A DNA stretch of 64,000 bases from Flavobacterium pectinovorum (GCF_022802975.1 NZ_JAFEVZ010000001.1:1-64000), one strand, 5' to 3'; shown: positions 53,054-62,285, counted from the first letter of the stretch. Numbers and translations are program-made. Notes: a model not told the origin generated them from the sequence alone.

Positions 53054-54280
53054 TTAAATGCTTTTTAGAATAGTGTCTGTTGCTCCTTTATTATTCTGAA
53101 TGTAGGATTTACAAATTTCTCCTTTTCCGTTGAGAAAATTTTCGTCTGAAAGCAAACGGTCAAAGATTTCTTTTAATTCTTCTGTATTTGAAATAACCAT
53201 ACAGCCTCCAAGATTGACTAATTCAATAGCTTCGGCAAATCTTGAATAATTAGGGCCAATAACAATCGGGATTCCAAAGGTAGCGGGTTCCAGAATATTA
53301 TGAATGCCGGGATTCCCAAAGCCGCCGCCAACATAAGCTATGGTTCCGTAGCTGTAAATTTTAGTTAATAAACCAATGGTATCAATAATAAATACATTAT
53401 AATCGATTAGGCTTTTGTTTTCTTTTTCGGAAAATAAAACTGTTTTTTTTGAAATTGTATTTTTTAGATTTTCAATTTGTTCTGCTTTTATATTGTGAGG
53501 TGCAATAATAAATTTTATATTCTCAGGAGCCTGATTGATGTATTCTGTTAATAAAATTTCATCCTTTGGCCAGGAGCTTCCAATGACAATAGTAGGTTGA
53601 TTGTTTTTGAAGATTTCAATAAATTCAAGTGTATTGTCTCTGTCTAAAATAGCATTTACCCTATCGAAACGGGTGTCGCCGGAAACTATTACGTTATGAA
53701 AGCCTATTGTTTCGATTTTTATTTTAGAATCTTCATTCTGAACAAAAAAATAAGTAAAAGTTTCTAATGCTTTTCTGTAAAATCCGCCGTACCATTTAAA
53801 AAACATCTGATTGTCTCTAAAGATTCCTGAAATGAGATAAGTAGGTGTTTTTAATTTTTTTAGTTCTTTTAAATAATTAAGCCAAAATTCATACTTGATA
53901 AAAAAGACCAATTCGGGATGAACTAATTTTAAAAACTGTTTTGCGTTGCTTTTTGTGTCAAGAGGAAGGTAGATAGTGATATCGGCTATATTGTTGTTTT
54001 TTCGAACTTCGTAGCCGGATGGGGAGAAAAAAGTAACAATGATTTTATGTGCAGGATATCTTTCTTTGATCTTCTCAATTACAGGAAGGCCTTGTTCGTA
54101 TTCGCCAAGGGAAGCCGAATGAAACCAGATTGTTTTGTCATTGGGTTTTATTTTCTCTTCTAAAATTGTAAAAACATTTTTTCGGCCATCAATAAAAAGT
54201 TTCATTTTTGGGCTAAAAAGTGCTACTATTTTAAGGAAAAAACCAGTAATTAAAACGACTAAATTGTATAGAAAAAGCAT
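53054..54280 (-). CDS. waaA: 3-deoxy-D-manno-octulosonic acid (Kdo) transferase
   Basis: Inner-membrane-associated GT30 enzyme that adds Kdo to lipid A precursor. The 408-residue protein has the N-terminal hydrophobic stretch (about 3-22), WFHSASLGEYEQGLPVIEKI (acceptor side), ITFFSPSGYEVRKN, and the C-terminal donor site YVGGGFGNPGIHNILEPATFGIPIVIGPNYSRFAEA. It is a lone gene here, divergent from the DegT gene. Confidence 0.94.
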   Translation of the reverse strand: MLFLYNLVVLITGFFLKIVALFSPKMKLFIDGRKNVFTILEEKIKPNDKTIWFHSASLGEYEQGLPVIEKIKERYPAHKIIVTFFSPSGYEVRKNNNIADITIYLPLDTKSNAKQFLKLVHPELVFFIKYEFWLNYLKELKKLKTPTYLISGIFRDNQMFFKWYGGFYRKALETFTYFFVQNEDSKIKIETIGFHNVIVSGDTRFDRVNAILDRDNTLEFIEIFKNNQPTIVIGSSWPKDEILLTEYINQAPENIKFIIAPHNIKAEQIENLKNTISKKTVLFSEKENKSLIDYNVFIIDTIGLLTKIYSYGTIAYVGGGFGNPGIHNILEPATFGIPIVIGPNYSRFAEAIELVNLGGCMVISNTEELKEIFDRLLSDENFLNGKGEICKSYIQNNKGATDTILKSI

Positions 54281-54325
54281 CTGTTTATTTTTGGGGCTAA
54301 AATACGTTTCTTTCGATTATTTTCA

Positions 54326-54355
54326 TTGTTTGAAGGTATTAAATAACTATTTTTG
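54326..54355 (+). promoter_or_regulatory. Promoter of the DegT aminotransferase gene
   Basis: TTG (54326-54328), 19 bases, TATTTTTG (54348-54355), 59 bases before the ATG at 54415. Exact fit to the Bacteroidetes consensus. Confidence 0.7.
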
Positions 54356-54414
54356 CTTTTCGTTTTAAAGATTTTGATGTAAATCAGAATCTTCAGATTT
54401 AAATAAGAAGATAA

Positions 54415-55548
54415 ATGAAAAAAATTCAAATGGTTGACTTAAAGAGTCAATACGAGAAAATAAAAACTACAGTTGATGCTTCTATTCAGGAAGTTTTAGA
54501 TACAAATACTTATATAAATGGGCCTTTGGTTCATCAGTTTCAAAAAAATCTTGAGGATTATCTGGGAGCAAAACATGTAATTCCATGTGCGAATGGAACT
54601 GATGCTTTGCAGATTGCAATGATGGGGTTGGATTTAAAACCGGGCGATGAGGTTATTACGGCTGATTTTACTTTTGCAGCTACTGTAGAGGTTATTGCTT
54701 TGCTACAATTGACTCCTGTTTTGGTTGATGTTGATATAATAAATATGAATATTGATATAGAAGCGATTAAAAGCGCCATTACGCCAAAAACCAAAGCGAT
54801 TGTTCCGGTACATTTATTTGGACGTGCTGCGAATATGGATGCAATTATGGAAATCGCTGCAGCACATAATTTATATGTAATTGAAGATAATGCTCAGGCT
54901 ATTGGTGCTGATTATATTTCTAAATCAGGAACAAAAAGTAAAGTGGGTGTTATTGGACATGTTGCGGCGACATCATTTTTTCCTTCTAAAAACTTAGGTT
55001 GTTACGGAGACGGCGGGGCAATTTTTACTAACGATGATAAATTAGCGCACGTTATCCGCGGAATCGTAAATCACGGAATGTATGAACGTTATCATCATGA
55101 TGTTGTGGGGGTTAACTCGCGTTTAGATAGTATTCAGGCAGGTGTATTGAATGCAAAATTACCTTTGTTAAATGAATATAATGAAGCGCGTCGTTTAGCG
55201 GCTACGAAATATAATGCGGCTTTTGCCGGAAATGGACATATTATTACACCGGAATTTGATGCAAACGAAAATGATCACGTTTTTCATCAGTATGTATTAA
55301 GAATTATTGATGCAGATCGAAATGCTTTGATGCAGCATTTGCTGGATAAGGGAATTCCGTGTGCGATTTATTATCCAATTCCGTTGCATTCTCAAAAAGC
55401 TTATACTGATTCTCGTTATAAAGAAGAGCAGTTTCCTGTGACCAATCAATTGGTAAAAGAAGTAATTGCATTGCCAATGCATACAGAACTAGATGATGAA
55501 CAAATTAAATTTATTACAGATTCTGTTTTAGAATTTCTGGCTAAATAA
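54415..55548 (+). CDS. DegT/DnrJ/EryC1/StrS family PLP-dependent aminotransferase
   Basis: A 377-residue sugar aminotransferase family protein. PLP residues: ANGTDALQIAMMGL, ADFTFAATVEVI, EDNAQAIGADY and the Schiff-base Lys in SFFPSKNLGCYGDGGAIFT. It probably aminates a nucleotide-linked keto-sugar for a surface glycan; the exact sugar is not deducible. No partner sugar genes flank it; waaA is the only other cell-envelope sugar gene nearby, divergent by 134 bases. A hairpin terminator follows. Confidence 0.93.
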   Translation: MKKIQMVDLKSQYEKIKTTVDASIQEVLDTNTYINGPLVHQFQKNLEDYLGAKHVIPCANGTDALQIAMMGLDLKPGDEVITADFTFAATVEVIALLQLTPVLVDVDIINMNIDIEAIKSAITPKTKAIVPVHLFGRAANMDAIMEIAAAHNLYVIEDNAQAIGADYISKSGTKSKVGVIGHVAATSFFPSKNLGCYGDGGAIFTNDDKLAHVIRGIVNHGMYERYHHDVVGVNSRLDSIQAGVLNAKLPLLNEYNEARRLAATKYNAAFAGNGHIITPEFDANENDHVFHQYVLRIIDADRNALMQHLLDKGIPCAIYYPIPLHSQKAYTDSRYKEEQFPVTNQLVKEVIALPMHTELDDEQIKFITDSVLEFLAK

Positions 55549-55569
55549 TTTATTTTTTTAAGCATAAAT

Positions 55570-55605
55570 AAAACCCAAATTATCAGTTTTGATGATTTGG
55601 GTTTT
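55570..55605. terminator. Bidirectional terminator between convergent genes
   Basis: AAAACCCAAATTATCA pairs with TGATGATTTGGGTTTT (one mismatch) around a GTTT loop (55570-55605). Confidence 0.88.
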
Positions 55606-55610
55606 ATGTT

Positions 55611-56387
55611 TTAATCTACTTTCTTAAATACTAAAAGTTTTCCAGATGGATTCGAAAGTGTTAATCTGTTGTTTTTGATAGCATAAGTTGTAGTGCTTTG
55701 AATTGCTTTGGTAAATTCATCTTCTTTGTTTCCTGGCGAACAAGCCATTAAAGTCGAAATCACTTTTGAAAAGCGAAGTAAATTGTCTTCAAAAAATAAA
55801 CTTCCGCTGATTGAATTACAGCCTCCAAATCCCATGAATCTGTTTTCTTCAGCGTCGATTTCAATTCGGGGTAATTCTTTTTGAAAATCTGTGATTGAAA
55901 CTTTGTATCCGTTTAATTCTTCTAAAACCCAAATGTCATGTAAACGATAATCGGTTATGTATTTTCCACAGCCTTCAAGTTTTTCAAAATCGGCTTCTGA
56001 GTTATTTTTGATTTCTACAGAAACTTTATAAGACGAAATCAAATCGGCCATAGAGTCTTGGCAATCTGTTTGTTGTATGGTAATTGTTATGCTGGAAGTT
56101 GCATTGCTTGTCTGATACATTTTTATATTAGCATCCATAGCTCTGGTTGGTTTAACGGATGGATAACTGAGATTTTCTTTTCCTTGTATTAGTGAGGTAA
56201 AAATAATTTTTTCTTTTCCAATTTTTATTTCCCATGCAGGTTCGTTTCCTGTTGCTTTAAAGTAAGTGGTAATATCTTCTTTGGGAATATATTGAGTTGT
56301 AATGCTTGAATTTGAGTCTTTTGTGTTAACGGATTTGCAGTTGTATGCTAAAGAAAGTGTGGTGAGTAAAATTAAGTACTTTTTCAT
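55611..56387 (-). CDS. META-domain lipoprotein with COG3650-like N-terminal part
   Basis: Exported lipoprotein of 258 residues from the ATG at 56387 (MKKYLILLTTLSLAYNC, Cys17). The upstream frame to 56516 is not signal-like. The N-terminal half (about 38-135) has the TGNEPAWEIKIGKEKIIFTS motif of COG3650-type domains. The C-terminal half (about 145-258) is a META domain: WVLEELNGYKV, FMGFGGCNSISGSLFFEDNLLRFSKVISTLMACSPG, and DEFTKAIQSTTTYAIKNNRLTL. META/HslJ proteins are envelope-located; some are heat-shock or lipoprotein stress related. Role here unknown. Confidence 0.85.
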   Translation of the reverse strand: MKKYLILLTTLSLAYNCKSVNTKDSNSSITTQYIPKEDITTYFKATGNEPAWEIKIGKEKIIFTSLIQGKENLSYPSVKPTRAMDANIKMYQTSNATSSITITIQQTDCQDSMADLISSYKVSVEIKNNSEADFEKLEGCGKYITDYRLHDIWVLEELNGYKVSITDFQKELPRIEIDAEENRFMGFGGCNSISGSLFFEDNLLRFSKVISTLMACSPGNKEDEFTKAIQSTTTYAIKNNRLTLSNPSGKLLVFKKVD

Positions 56388-56597
56388 GAGATGTGGTTTA
56401 GGTTTGTACAATGTGCAAAAGTTTTGTAAATGTTTATGTATTGATAAACAGTGTAATGGGTGATATTCAAATTTAAGTAAAATAGTACAGATAAAATAAT
56501 TTGTAAAAATATCCAAAAACCAAAAGGCCTTGTACTTATTGGTTATAAGGCAAACTACGTATTTAGAAGAATTCTATTTAATGAAAAAATTACGTAG

Positions 56598-56633
56598 ATA
56601 AGTATTTTATATAAGTACAAATACTTATATTTG
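56598..56633 (+). promoter_or_regulatory. nirB promoter with palindromic operator candidate
   Basis: TATATTTG (56626-56633) is a -7 box 26 bases before the nirB ATG. In the place of a -33 TTG lies a perfect inverted repeat ATAAGTATTT (56598-56607) / AAATACTTAT (56619-56628) with an 11-base spacer. Two TACGTA palindromes (56556-56561, 56591-56596) are upstream. This suggests an activator-dependent promoter, perhaps controlled by nitrite or nitrogen status. Inference from sequence only. Confidence 0.5.
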
Positions 56634-56659
56634 CGTAGTAATACTTAATTAAAGAAATC

Positions 56660-59170
56660 ATGATTAAAGTAATAGTAGTTGGAAACGGGATGGTAGGTTA
56701 TAAATTCTGTGAAAAATTTATAGCGAAATCGGGACAGGAAAAGTATCAAATTACAGTATTTGGGGAAGAACCGAGACGTGCTTATGATCGTGTTCACTTA
56801 AGTGAATACTTTGGAGGTAAAACGGCTGATGATTTGTCATTGTCAACAAGTGAATGGTACGCAGAAAATAATATTACTTTAAATACTTCTGAATTAGTTA
56901 CTGATATTAACAGGGAAGAAAAAACAATACATACGCATTTAGAAAAAACGCATAAGTATGATTACTTAGTCCTGGCAACAGGTTCTTCTGCTTTCGTGCC
57001 GCCAATTGACGGAGTAGAAAAAGAAGGTGTTTTTGTGTACAGAACCATTGAGGATCTGGATGCGATTATGGGTTATGCTAAAAAAATAAAACAAAAAGGA
57101 GCAACTGAAGCGGCAGTTTTAGGAGGAGGATTATTGGGTCTTGAAGCAGCAAAAGCAGTTCGTGACTTAGGATTGAATCCGCATGTTGTAGAATTTGCAC
57201 CTCGTCTGATGCCAAGACAGCTTGATAAAGGGGCAAGCGATATGCTGCAGTCAAAAATTGAAGAATTGAATATTGGAATTCATCTTAATAAAGCGACTCA
57301 ATATATCGACGGAAAAGAGTGTATCACGGGAATGATGTTTGCTGATAATGAATTGTTAAAAGTTGACATGTTGGTTATATCTGCCGGAATTAAACCACGT
57401 GATGAACTGGCTAGAGTTTCGGGACTTGAAGTTGGTTTACGTGGTGGGGTTGTGGTAAACAATCAAATGCAAACATCAGATCCTTCTATTTTTGCGATTG
57501 GTGAAGTGGCTTTATACAATCAAATGATTTACGGACTGGTTGCTCCGGGTTATGAAATGGCCGACGTTGCTGCAGAGCAGATCTTAAATGGTTCTAAGAC
57601 CATGAGAGAAACCATTGACATGTCAACACAATTGAAGTTAATTGGTGTTGAAGTGGCGAGTTTTGGTGATCCTTTTATCGAAAATAATGAGGTAACCGCT
57701 ATTATTTATGAAAATAAATTATCAGGAGTTTATAAAAGAATTAATGTTACTAAAGATTCTAAAACCTTATTAGGTGGAATTTTAGTAGGGGATTCGAGCG
57801 ATTATAATTCACTTTTTCAGATTTACAACAACGGAATGGCTTTGCCTAAAAATCCTGAAGATTTGATTTTAGGTTCAAGAGACGGTTCTGAAAGTTCAGC
57901 TGTAGGTGTAATGGATTTGCCGGATACTGCTGTAATCTGTTCTTGTGAAAATGTTACAAAAGGTGCCATCTGCTGTTCTATTTTAGATGAAACCTGTTCT
58001 AATCTTTCTGATGTTGTAAAATTGACCAAAGCAACTTCTGGTTGTGGAGGATGTAAGCCAATGGTTTCTGATTTGGTAAAAGCGGCTCAGAAATCTATGG
58101 GTAAAGAAGTAAAAGATATTATCTGCGAACATTTTAGCTATACCCGTCAGGAGTTATTTGATTTGGTGAAAATTAATAAATACCAAAATTTTTATGACGT
58201 ATTGGATCACCACGGAAAAGGAGATGGCTGTGAGGTTTGTAAGCCCTTAGTGGCTTCAATTTTCTCCAGTATTTACAACGATACGGCTAACAAACACGTT
58301 ACAGCTCAGGATACTAATGATAAATTTTTGGCTAATATTCAAAGAAACGGAACCTATTCTGTAGTGCCAAGAGTTGCCGGAGGTGAAATTACTGCTGAAA
58401 AACTAATCGTGATTGGACAAGTTGCCAAACAATTTGATTTATATACAAAAATTACAGGAGCACAGCGTGTTGACTTATTTGGAGCACATTTAGATGATCT
58501 TCCTAAAATCTGGAAAGTATTAATTGATAATGGTTTTGAAAGCGGTCATGCTTACGGAAAATCGTTGAGAGCTGTAAAAAGCTGTGTAGGAAACGCCTGG
58601 TGCCGTTACGGAATGGATGATAGTGCCGGTTTTGCTATCGAATTAGAAAACAGGTATAAAGGAATTCGTTCTCCTCATAAATTAAAAGGTGGTGTTTCAG
58701 CCTGTATTCGTGAATGTGCTGAAGCTCGTGGAAAAGATTTTGGTTTAATTGCTGTTGAAGGCGGTTGGAATCTATACATTGCCGGAAACGGTGGAGCTAA
58801 TCCTAAACATGCGGTTCTGCTGGCTGAACAAATTGATAAAGAAACTGTTATTAAATATATGGATCGCTTTTTAATGTATTACATCAGAACAGCCGGTCCG
58901 CTAATCAGAACATCAACCTGGCTGGAAAAACTGGACGGAGGTTTGGATTACTTAAAAGAAGTAATTATCGAAGACAGTTTAGGAATTTGTGAAACCCTGG
59001 AAGCTGAAATGCAGACTCTGGTTAATACATTTGAGTGTGAGTGGAAACAAGTTCTTGAAAAACCAAGATTATTAAAACGTTTCAGTCACTTTGTGAACTC
59101 TGATGAAAAGGATGATAATATTGCTTTCGTTCCTTTAAGAGATCAAAAAATGCCAAAAGCCTGGTCATAA
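56660..59170 (+). CDS. nirB: NADH-dependent nitrite reductase, large subunit
   Basis: Cytosolic enzyme reducing nitrite to ammonium. The 836 residues show an FAD/NAD-binding oxidoreductase (about 1-290; VVGNGMVGYKFCEKF, VLATGSSAFVPPIDGV), two BFD-like [2Fe-2S] segments (CSCENVTKG and CGGCKPMV; CEVCKPLV) and a siroheme/4Fe-4S domain. The latter shows C-x5-C (KSCVGNAWCRYG) and C-x3-C (SACIRECAEA), all four cluster cysteines present. It is the first gene of the nir unit with nirD, DUF4202 and a NarX-like kinase downstream. Assimilatory or detoxifying use cannot be separated. Confidence 0.97.
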   Translation: MIKVIVVGNGMVGYKFCEKFIAKSGQEKYQITVFGEEPRRAYDRVHLSEYFGGKTADDLSLSTSEWYAENNITLNTSELVTDINREEKTIHTHLEKTHKYDYLVLATGSSAFVPPIDGVEKEGVFVYRTIEDLDAIMGYAKKIKQKGATEAAVLGGGLLGLEAAKAVRDLGLNPHVVEFAPRLMPRQLDKGASDMLQSKIEELNIGIHLNKATQYIDGKECITGMMFADNELLKVDMLVISAGIKPRDELARVSGLEVGLRGGVVVNNQMQTSDPSIFAIGEVALYNQMIYGLVAPGYEMADVAAEQILNGSKTMRETIDMSTQLKLIGVEVASFGDPFIENNEVTAIIYENKLSGVYKRINVTKDSKTLLGGILVGDSSDYNSLFQIYNNGMALPKNPEDLILGSRDGSESSAVGVMDLPDTAVICSCENVTKGAICCSILDETCSNLSDVVKLTKATSGCGGCKPMVSDLVKAAQKSMGKEVKDIICEHFSYTRQELFDLVKINKYQNFYDVLDHHGKGDGCEVCKPLVASIFSSIYNDTANKHVTAQDTNDKFLANIQRNGTYSVVPRVAGGEITAEKLIVIGQVAKQFDLYTKITGAQRVDLFGAHLDDLPKIWKVLIDNGFESGHAYGKSLRAVKSCVGNAWCRYGMDDSAGFAIELENRYKGIRSPHKLKGGVSACIRECAEARGKDFGLIAVEGGWNLYIAGNGGANPKHAVLLAEQIDKETVIKYMDRFLMYYIRTAGPLIRTSTWLEKLDGGLDYLKEVIIEDSLGICETLEAEMQTLVNTFECEWKQVLEKPRLLKRFSHFVNSDEKDDNIAFVPLRDQKMPKAWS

Positions 59171-59181
59171 ATTTAATGTTT

Positions 59182-59313
59182 AACACATAGAAACATAGAT
59201 TTTATAAACTAAAAAAGATATTTTATTATCATACAAACACATCGTTATGTGTGAGAAACGAGTCTCTTTTAGAGTTACTTTTCCGATAATTAAAGTCTAT
59301 GTTTCGATGTGTT
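59182..59313. repeat. Long inverted-repeat element between nirB and nirD
   Basis: AACACATAGAAACATAGA (59182-59199) and TCTATGTTTCGATGTGTT (59296-59313) are inverted with one mismatch. A short hairpin ACACAT-CGTT-ATGTGT (59237-59252) lies inside. It could form a large stem-loop in the nir mRNA, lowering or processing expression between nirB and nirD. The layout resembles dispersed Flavobacterium repeats. Confidence 0.65.
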
Positions 59314-59434
59314 TAAAAAAGTATAAAAAACAGAATTAACGTTTGCTGTCCTCTTACCCTCTTTTTTACTGCGCCATCAAACTCTCTTGATTGTAAAGGG
59401 AGGGATAAGAACACAGATTATAAATACAACCAAA

Positions 59435-59812
59435 ATGGAAGAAATTTTAAACCAATACGAAACAGTGCATCCAAGCGATGCTAAAATATGGTTCAAAGCC
59501 GGTAATGTGAGTGATTTTCCAACTAACCGTGGCGGTTGCATCAAATACAAAAACAAACAAATTGCCGTTTTTAATTTTGCACGCCGTAACGAATGGTACG
59601 CTTGCCAAAATGCCTGTCCTCATAAAATGGAAATGGTTTTGTCAAGAGGAATGACAGGTTCTGCTGATGATATTCCTAAAATTGCCTGCCCACTGCACAA
59701 AAAAACGTTTTCATTAGTAGACGGTTCTAACCTGAATGGCGATGATTTAAAAATTGCAACATATCCGGTTAAAATTGTTGAAGACGAAGTATTCGTTGGC
59801 TTTTTAGATTAA
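59435..59812 (+). CDS. nirD: Nitrite reductase small subunit NirD (Rieske type)
   Basis: A 125-residue partner of NirB with a Rieske [2Fe-2S] fold. The cluster ligands are present: C-x-H in NACPHKM and C-x-x-H in ACPLHKK, so unlike some enterobacterial NirD proteins it probably binds a cluster. Translation most likely starts at ATG 59435 (MEEILNQYETVHP); the upstream ATG at 59387 would add 16 residues of poor quality. Separated from nirB by a 264-base spacer with an inverted repeat. Confidence 0.92.
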   Translation: MEEILNQYETVHPSDAKIWFKAGNVSDFPTNRGGCIKYKNKQIAVFNFARRNEWYACQNACPHKMEMVLSRGMTGSADDIPKIACPLHKKTFSLVDGSNLNGDDLKIATYPVKIVEDEVFVGFLD

Positions 59813-59846
59813 TTACGTATATTTGAAAATATATTTTCAATAAAAA

Positions 59847-60431
59847 ATGAGTACACCTTTTCAGAAAGCAAGTGAGTGGATTGATGCCGAAAACGCTCAG
59901 GATCCGAACATCGAAACAGATCAGAATATTGAATATCCAAAAGAGCTTTTATACTCAAACAGGATGTATGAAAAACTGATGCAATTTTCTCCTGAGGCTT
60001 CACAAGAGGTTCAGATTGCTTCAAAAGCACAACATATCTGCCGATGGAAAGTGGCACGCGAATCCTACCCAATGGATCGTGTAGGCTACCTGAGATGGAG
60101 AGAAGATCTGAAAAAATTTCATGCCAAAACTACTGCTGAAATCTTGGAAAGAGCAGGTTATGAGCAAAGTTTTATTGACCGCGTTTCTTTTTTAATTGAA
60201 AAAAAACTGCTTAAAAAAGATGCCGAAACCCAATTATTGGAAGATGTAATTTGTCTGGTGTTTTTAGATTATTACTTAGAGCCTTTTGTTGAAAAACATG
60301 ATGAGGAAAAACTCAAAAACATCATCAAAAAAACCTGGGATAAAATGTCTGAAAAAGGGCATCAGGAAGCCTTAAAAATCAATTATTCTGAAGAAAATCT
60401 TAATTTGATAAAAGCGTCTTTAGGTCTATAA
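59847..60431 (+). CDS. DUF4202 family protein
   Basis: A 194-residue protein of unknown function. DUF4202 signs: FQKASEWIDAENAQDPN, YSNRMYEKLMQFSPEASQEVQIASKAQHICRWKVARESYPMDRVGYLRWREDLKKFH, then a mostly helical rest (LEDVICLVFLDYYLEPF). The conserved His/Arg/Tyr/Trp/Asp set around 70-100 recalls HD-type phosphohydrolase helices, but is not a proven active site. Genes of this family often travel with nitrite or sulfite metabolism, as here between nirD and the kinase. It starts 34 bases after nirD and 11 bases before the kinase gene. Confidence 0.88.
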   Translation: MSTPFQKASEWIDAENAQDPNIETDQNIEYPKELLYSNRMYEKLMQFSPEASQEVQIASKAQHICRWKVARESYPMDRVGYLRWREDLKKFHAKTTAEILERAGYEQSFIDRVSFLIEKKLLKKDAETQLLEDVICLVFLDYYLEPFVEKHDEEKLKNIIKKTWDKMSEKGHQEALKINYSEENLNLIKASLGL

Positions 60432-60442
60432 TCTGATTTTAT

Positions 60443-62263
60443 ATGAAGAAGGGCAATCAGGAAGTTGCAGACAAAATTACATTCAAAAATTTACGACGTC
60501 TGTATTTTTTTGCACTTTGGACTATTGCCATAACTATCATTTTAAGTCAGCTTTTAATTCAGTACAATTTAAAACAACAGCTTAGCGATTCTAAAATTAT
60601 CAATATTTCAGGTAAACAAAGAATGCTGAGTCAAAGGATTACCAAGGAAGTTTTAATTTTAAATTTTGTTTCTGATGCTTCTCCCAAAAAAGAAATTGCA
60701 CATGTTCGAAATGTGTTGTCTCTTTGGAAAATTAATCAGGATGCATTAGAAAATGGCAGTGACAGTCTGGCTTTTCCTAAAGAAAAAAGTGAAGCACTGT
60801 CTAAGTTATACGCAGAAATAAAACCGAGTTTCAATACTATGGTTGAATCGGTAAATTTGTTTCTTTTAAATTTAGAAGAAAAAAACAATTCTTCAGATAA
60901 TCAAAAATTGGTACAGAAAATTCTAAAAAACGAAGGAATATTTCTTTCGAAAATGAATGAAATTGTAACGCAATACGATAAAGAAGCACATGAAAAAGTA
61001 ACGGAGCAGCGTACAACCGAATATTGGATTTTCGGATTTACACTGCTTGTTTTACTTTTAGAATTTTTGTTCATCTTTAAACCTACCAATAAAAAAGTTG
61101 AAAAACTTATAGCCAAACTTTTATCATCTGAAAAGAAAGCCTTAAAACTGGCTTATGATACCGAAATTATCAGTGAAATAAAGGAAAACTCTGTAAAAGA
61201 GCTGAAATCGCTGAATTATGCGATGGAAAATACCTTGCTTTATTGCCGTATTGCGCCCGACGGCTCTATTATTCACGTAGGTGAAAAATTCGCCAAACTT
61301 TTAAACTACACCAAATTTTCTTCCAATAAAACTTTTTCACAGATTTTAACGATTGATGAAAAGGAACAGCTTAATATTGATCGTATTATTTTTGAGAAGC
61401 AAAGAAGCGGCTGGCAGGGTGAGATTAAAATTCACAACAGAGAAGATCAGACTATTTGGCTCGATTTATCAATGGTTCCGGTGATGATAAAAAAGGATGA
61501 GCTGGAACTTTTAATTGTTTGTTTTAATATTACCGAACGTAAAAAAGCACAACGCGAAGTTGAACGTCTGAACATTGAAAACAGTACCGAAAAAATCAAT
61601 CAGCAAAAGATTATTTCGAGCAAAATTGTTGAAAACCAGGAAAACGAACAAAATCGTATTGCCAAAGAAATTCATGACGGAATAGGGCAGATGTTAACCG
61701 GATTGAAGTTCAGCCTGGAAAGTATTAATCTGGAGGATAAGGAAAAATCGGCTCAGAAAATTGAATATCTGAAAAAACTATCACTCGATATTATAAAAGG
61801 TGTCCGAACGGCTACTTTTAACCTGATGCCGCCCGAGTTAAGTGATCACGGAATAGTTTCGTCAATATCAAAATTAACCCAGGAACTTTCTAAACTGACC
61901 GGAAAAGAAATTCTGTTCTACAACAAAACCGATTTTGACCAGCGTTTAGACTCTTTGATTGAAATAAATATTTACCGTCTGACTCAGGAAGCAATTAATA
62001 ATGCGATAAAATATGCAGAATCAACCCATATTATCGTCCAGCTTTCTCACAGTGAAACCTTATTAAGTATTATTGTTGATGACAACGGAAAAGGTTTTGA
62101 TAAAACAGCAGTTGATAAAAAACGAAACAGTGAATCCGGAATGGGACTGTTGTTTATGAATGAAAGGATTCAATACATCAACGGGCGTGTCTTTATCAAT
62201 TCGATTCTAGGAGAAGGAACGAGAATTACGTTTAATATTCCGATTTCTAAATTAGAAAATTAG
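60443..62263 (+). CDS. NarX-like sensor histidine kinase with PAS domain
   Basis: Inner-membrane kinase of 606 residues. Two helices (about 18-40 and 196-213) bracket a periplasmic PilJ/NarX-like sensor region beginning ISGKQRMLSQRITKEVLIL, like the type IV pili/NarX P-box family. A PAS domain (about 260-375) and a coiled coil follow. HisKA_3 has phosphoacceptor His in NRIAKEIHDGIGQMLTGLK, and the ATPase has TQEAINNAIKYAES, DDNGKGFD and GMGLLFMNER. It probably senses nitrite, nitrate or nitrogen status. No response regulator gene lies next to it in the window. Its stop codon lies in repeat-like sequence. Confidence 0.9.
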   Translation: MKKGNQEVADKITFKNLRRLYFFALWTIAITIILSQLLIQYNLKQQLSDSKIINISGKQRMLSQRITKEVLILNFVSDASPKKEIAHVRNVLSLWKINQDALENGSDSLAFPKEKSEALSKLYAEIKPSFNTMVESVNLFLLNLEEKNNSSDNQKLVQKILKNEGIFLSKMNEIVTQYDKEAHEKVTEQRTTEYWIFGFTLLVLLLEFLFIFKPTNKKVEKLIAKLLSSEKKALKLAYDTEIISEIKENSVKELKSLNYAMENTLLYCRIAPDGSIIHVGEKFAKLLNYTKFSSNKTFSQILTIDEKEQLNIDRIIFEKQRSGWQGEIKIHNREDQTIWLDLSMVPVMIKKDELELLIVCFNITERKKAQREVERLNIENSTEKINQQKIISSKIVENQENEQNRIAKEIHDGIGQMLTGLKFSLESINLEDKEKSAQKIEYLKKLSLDIIKGVRTATFNLMPPELSDHGIVSSISKLTQELSKLTGKEILFYNKTDFDQRLDSLIEINIYRLTQEAINNAIKYAESTHIIVQLSHSETLLSIIVDDNGKGFDKTAVDKKRNSESGMGLLFMNERIQYINGRVFINSILGEGTRITFNIPISKLEN

Positions 62264-62285
62264 ATAATCTAGAAATGTGTCAATT
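62258..62285. repeat. Single arm of the AATTAGATAATGTG repeat family
   Basis: AATTAGATAATCTAGAAATGTGTCAATT resembles the left arms at 20070 and 43971 with an insertion. It overlaps the kinase stop codon. Confidence 0.4.
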
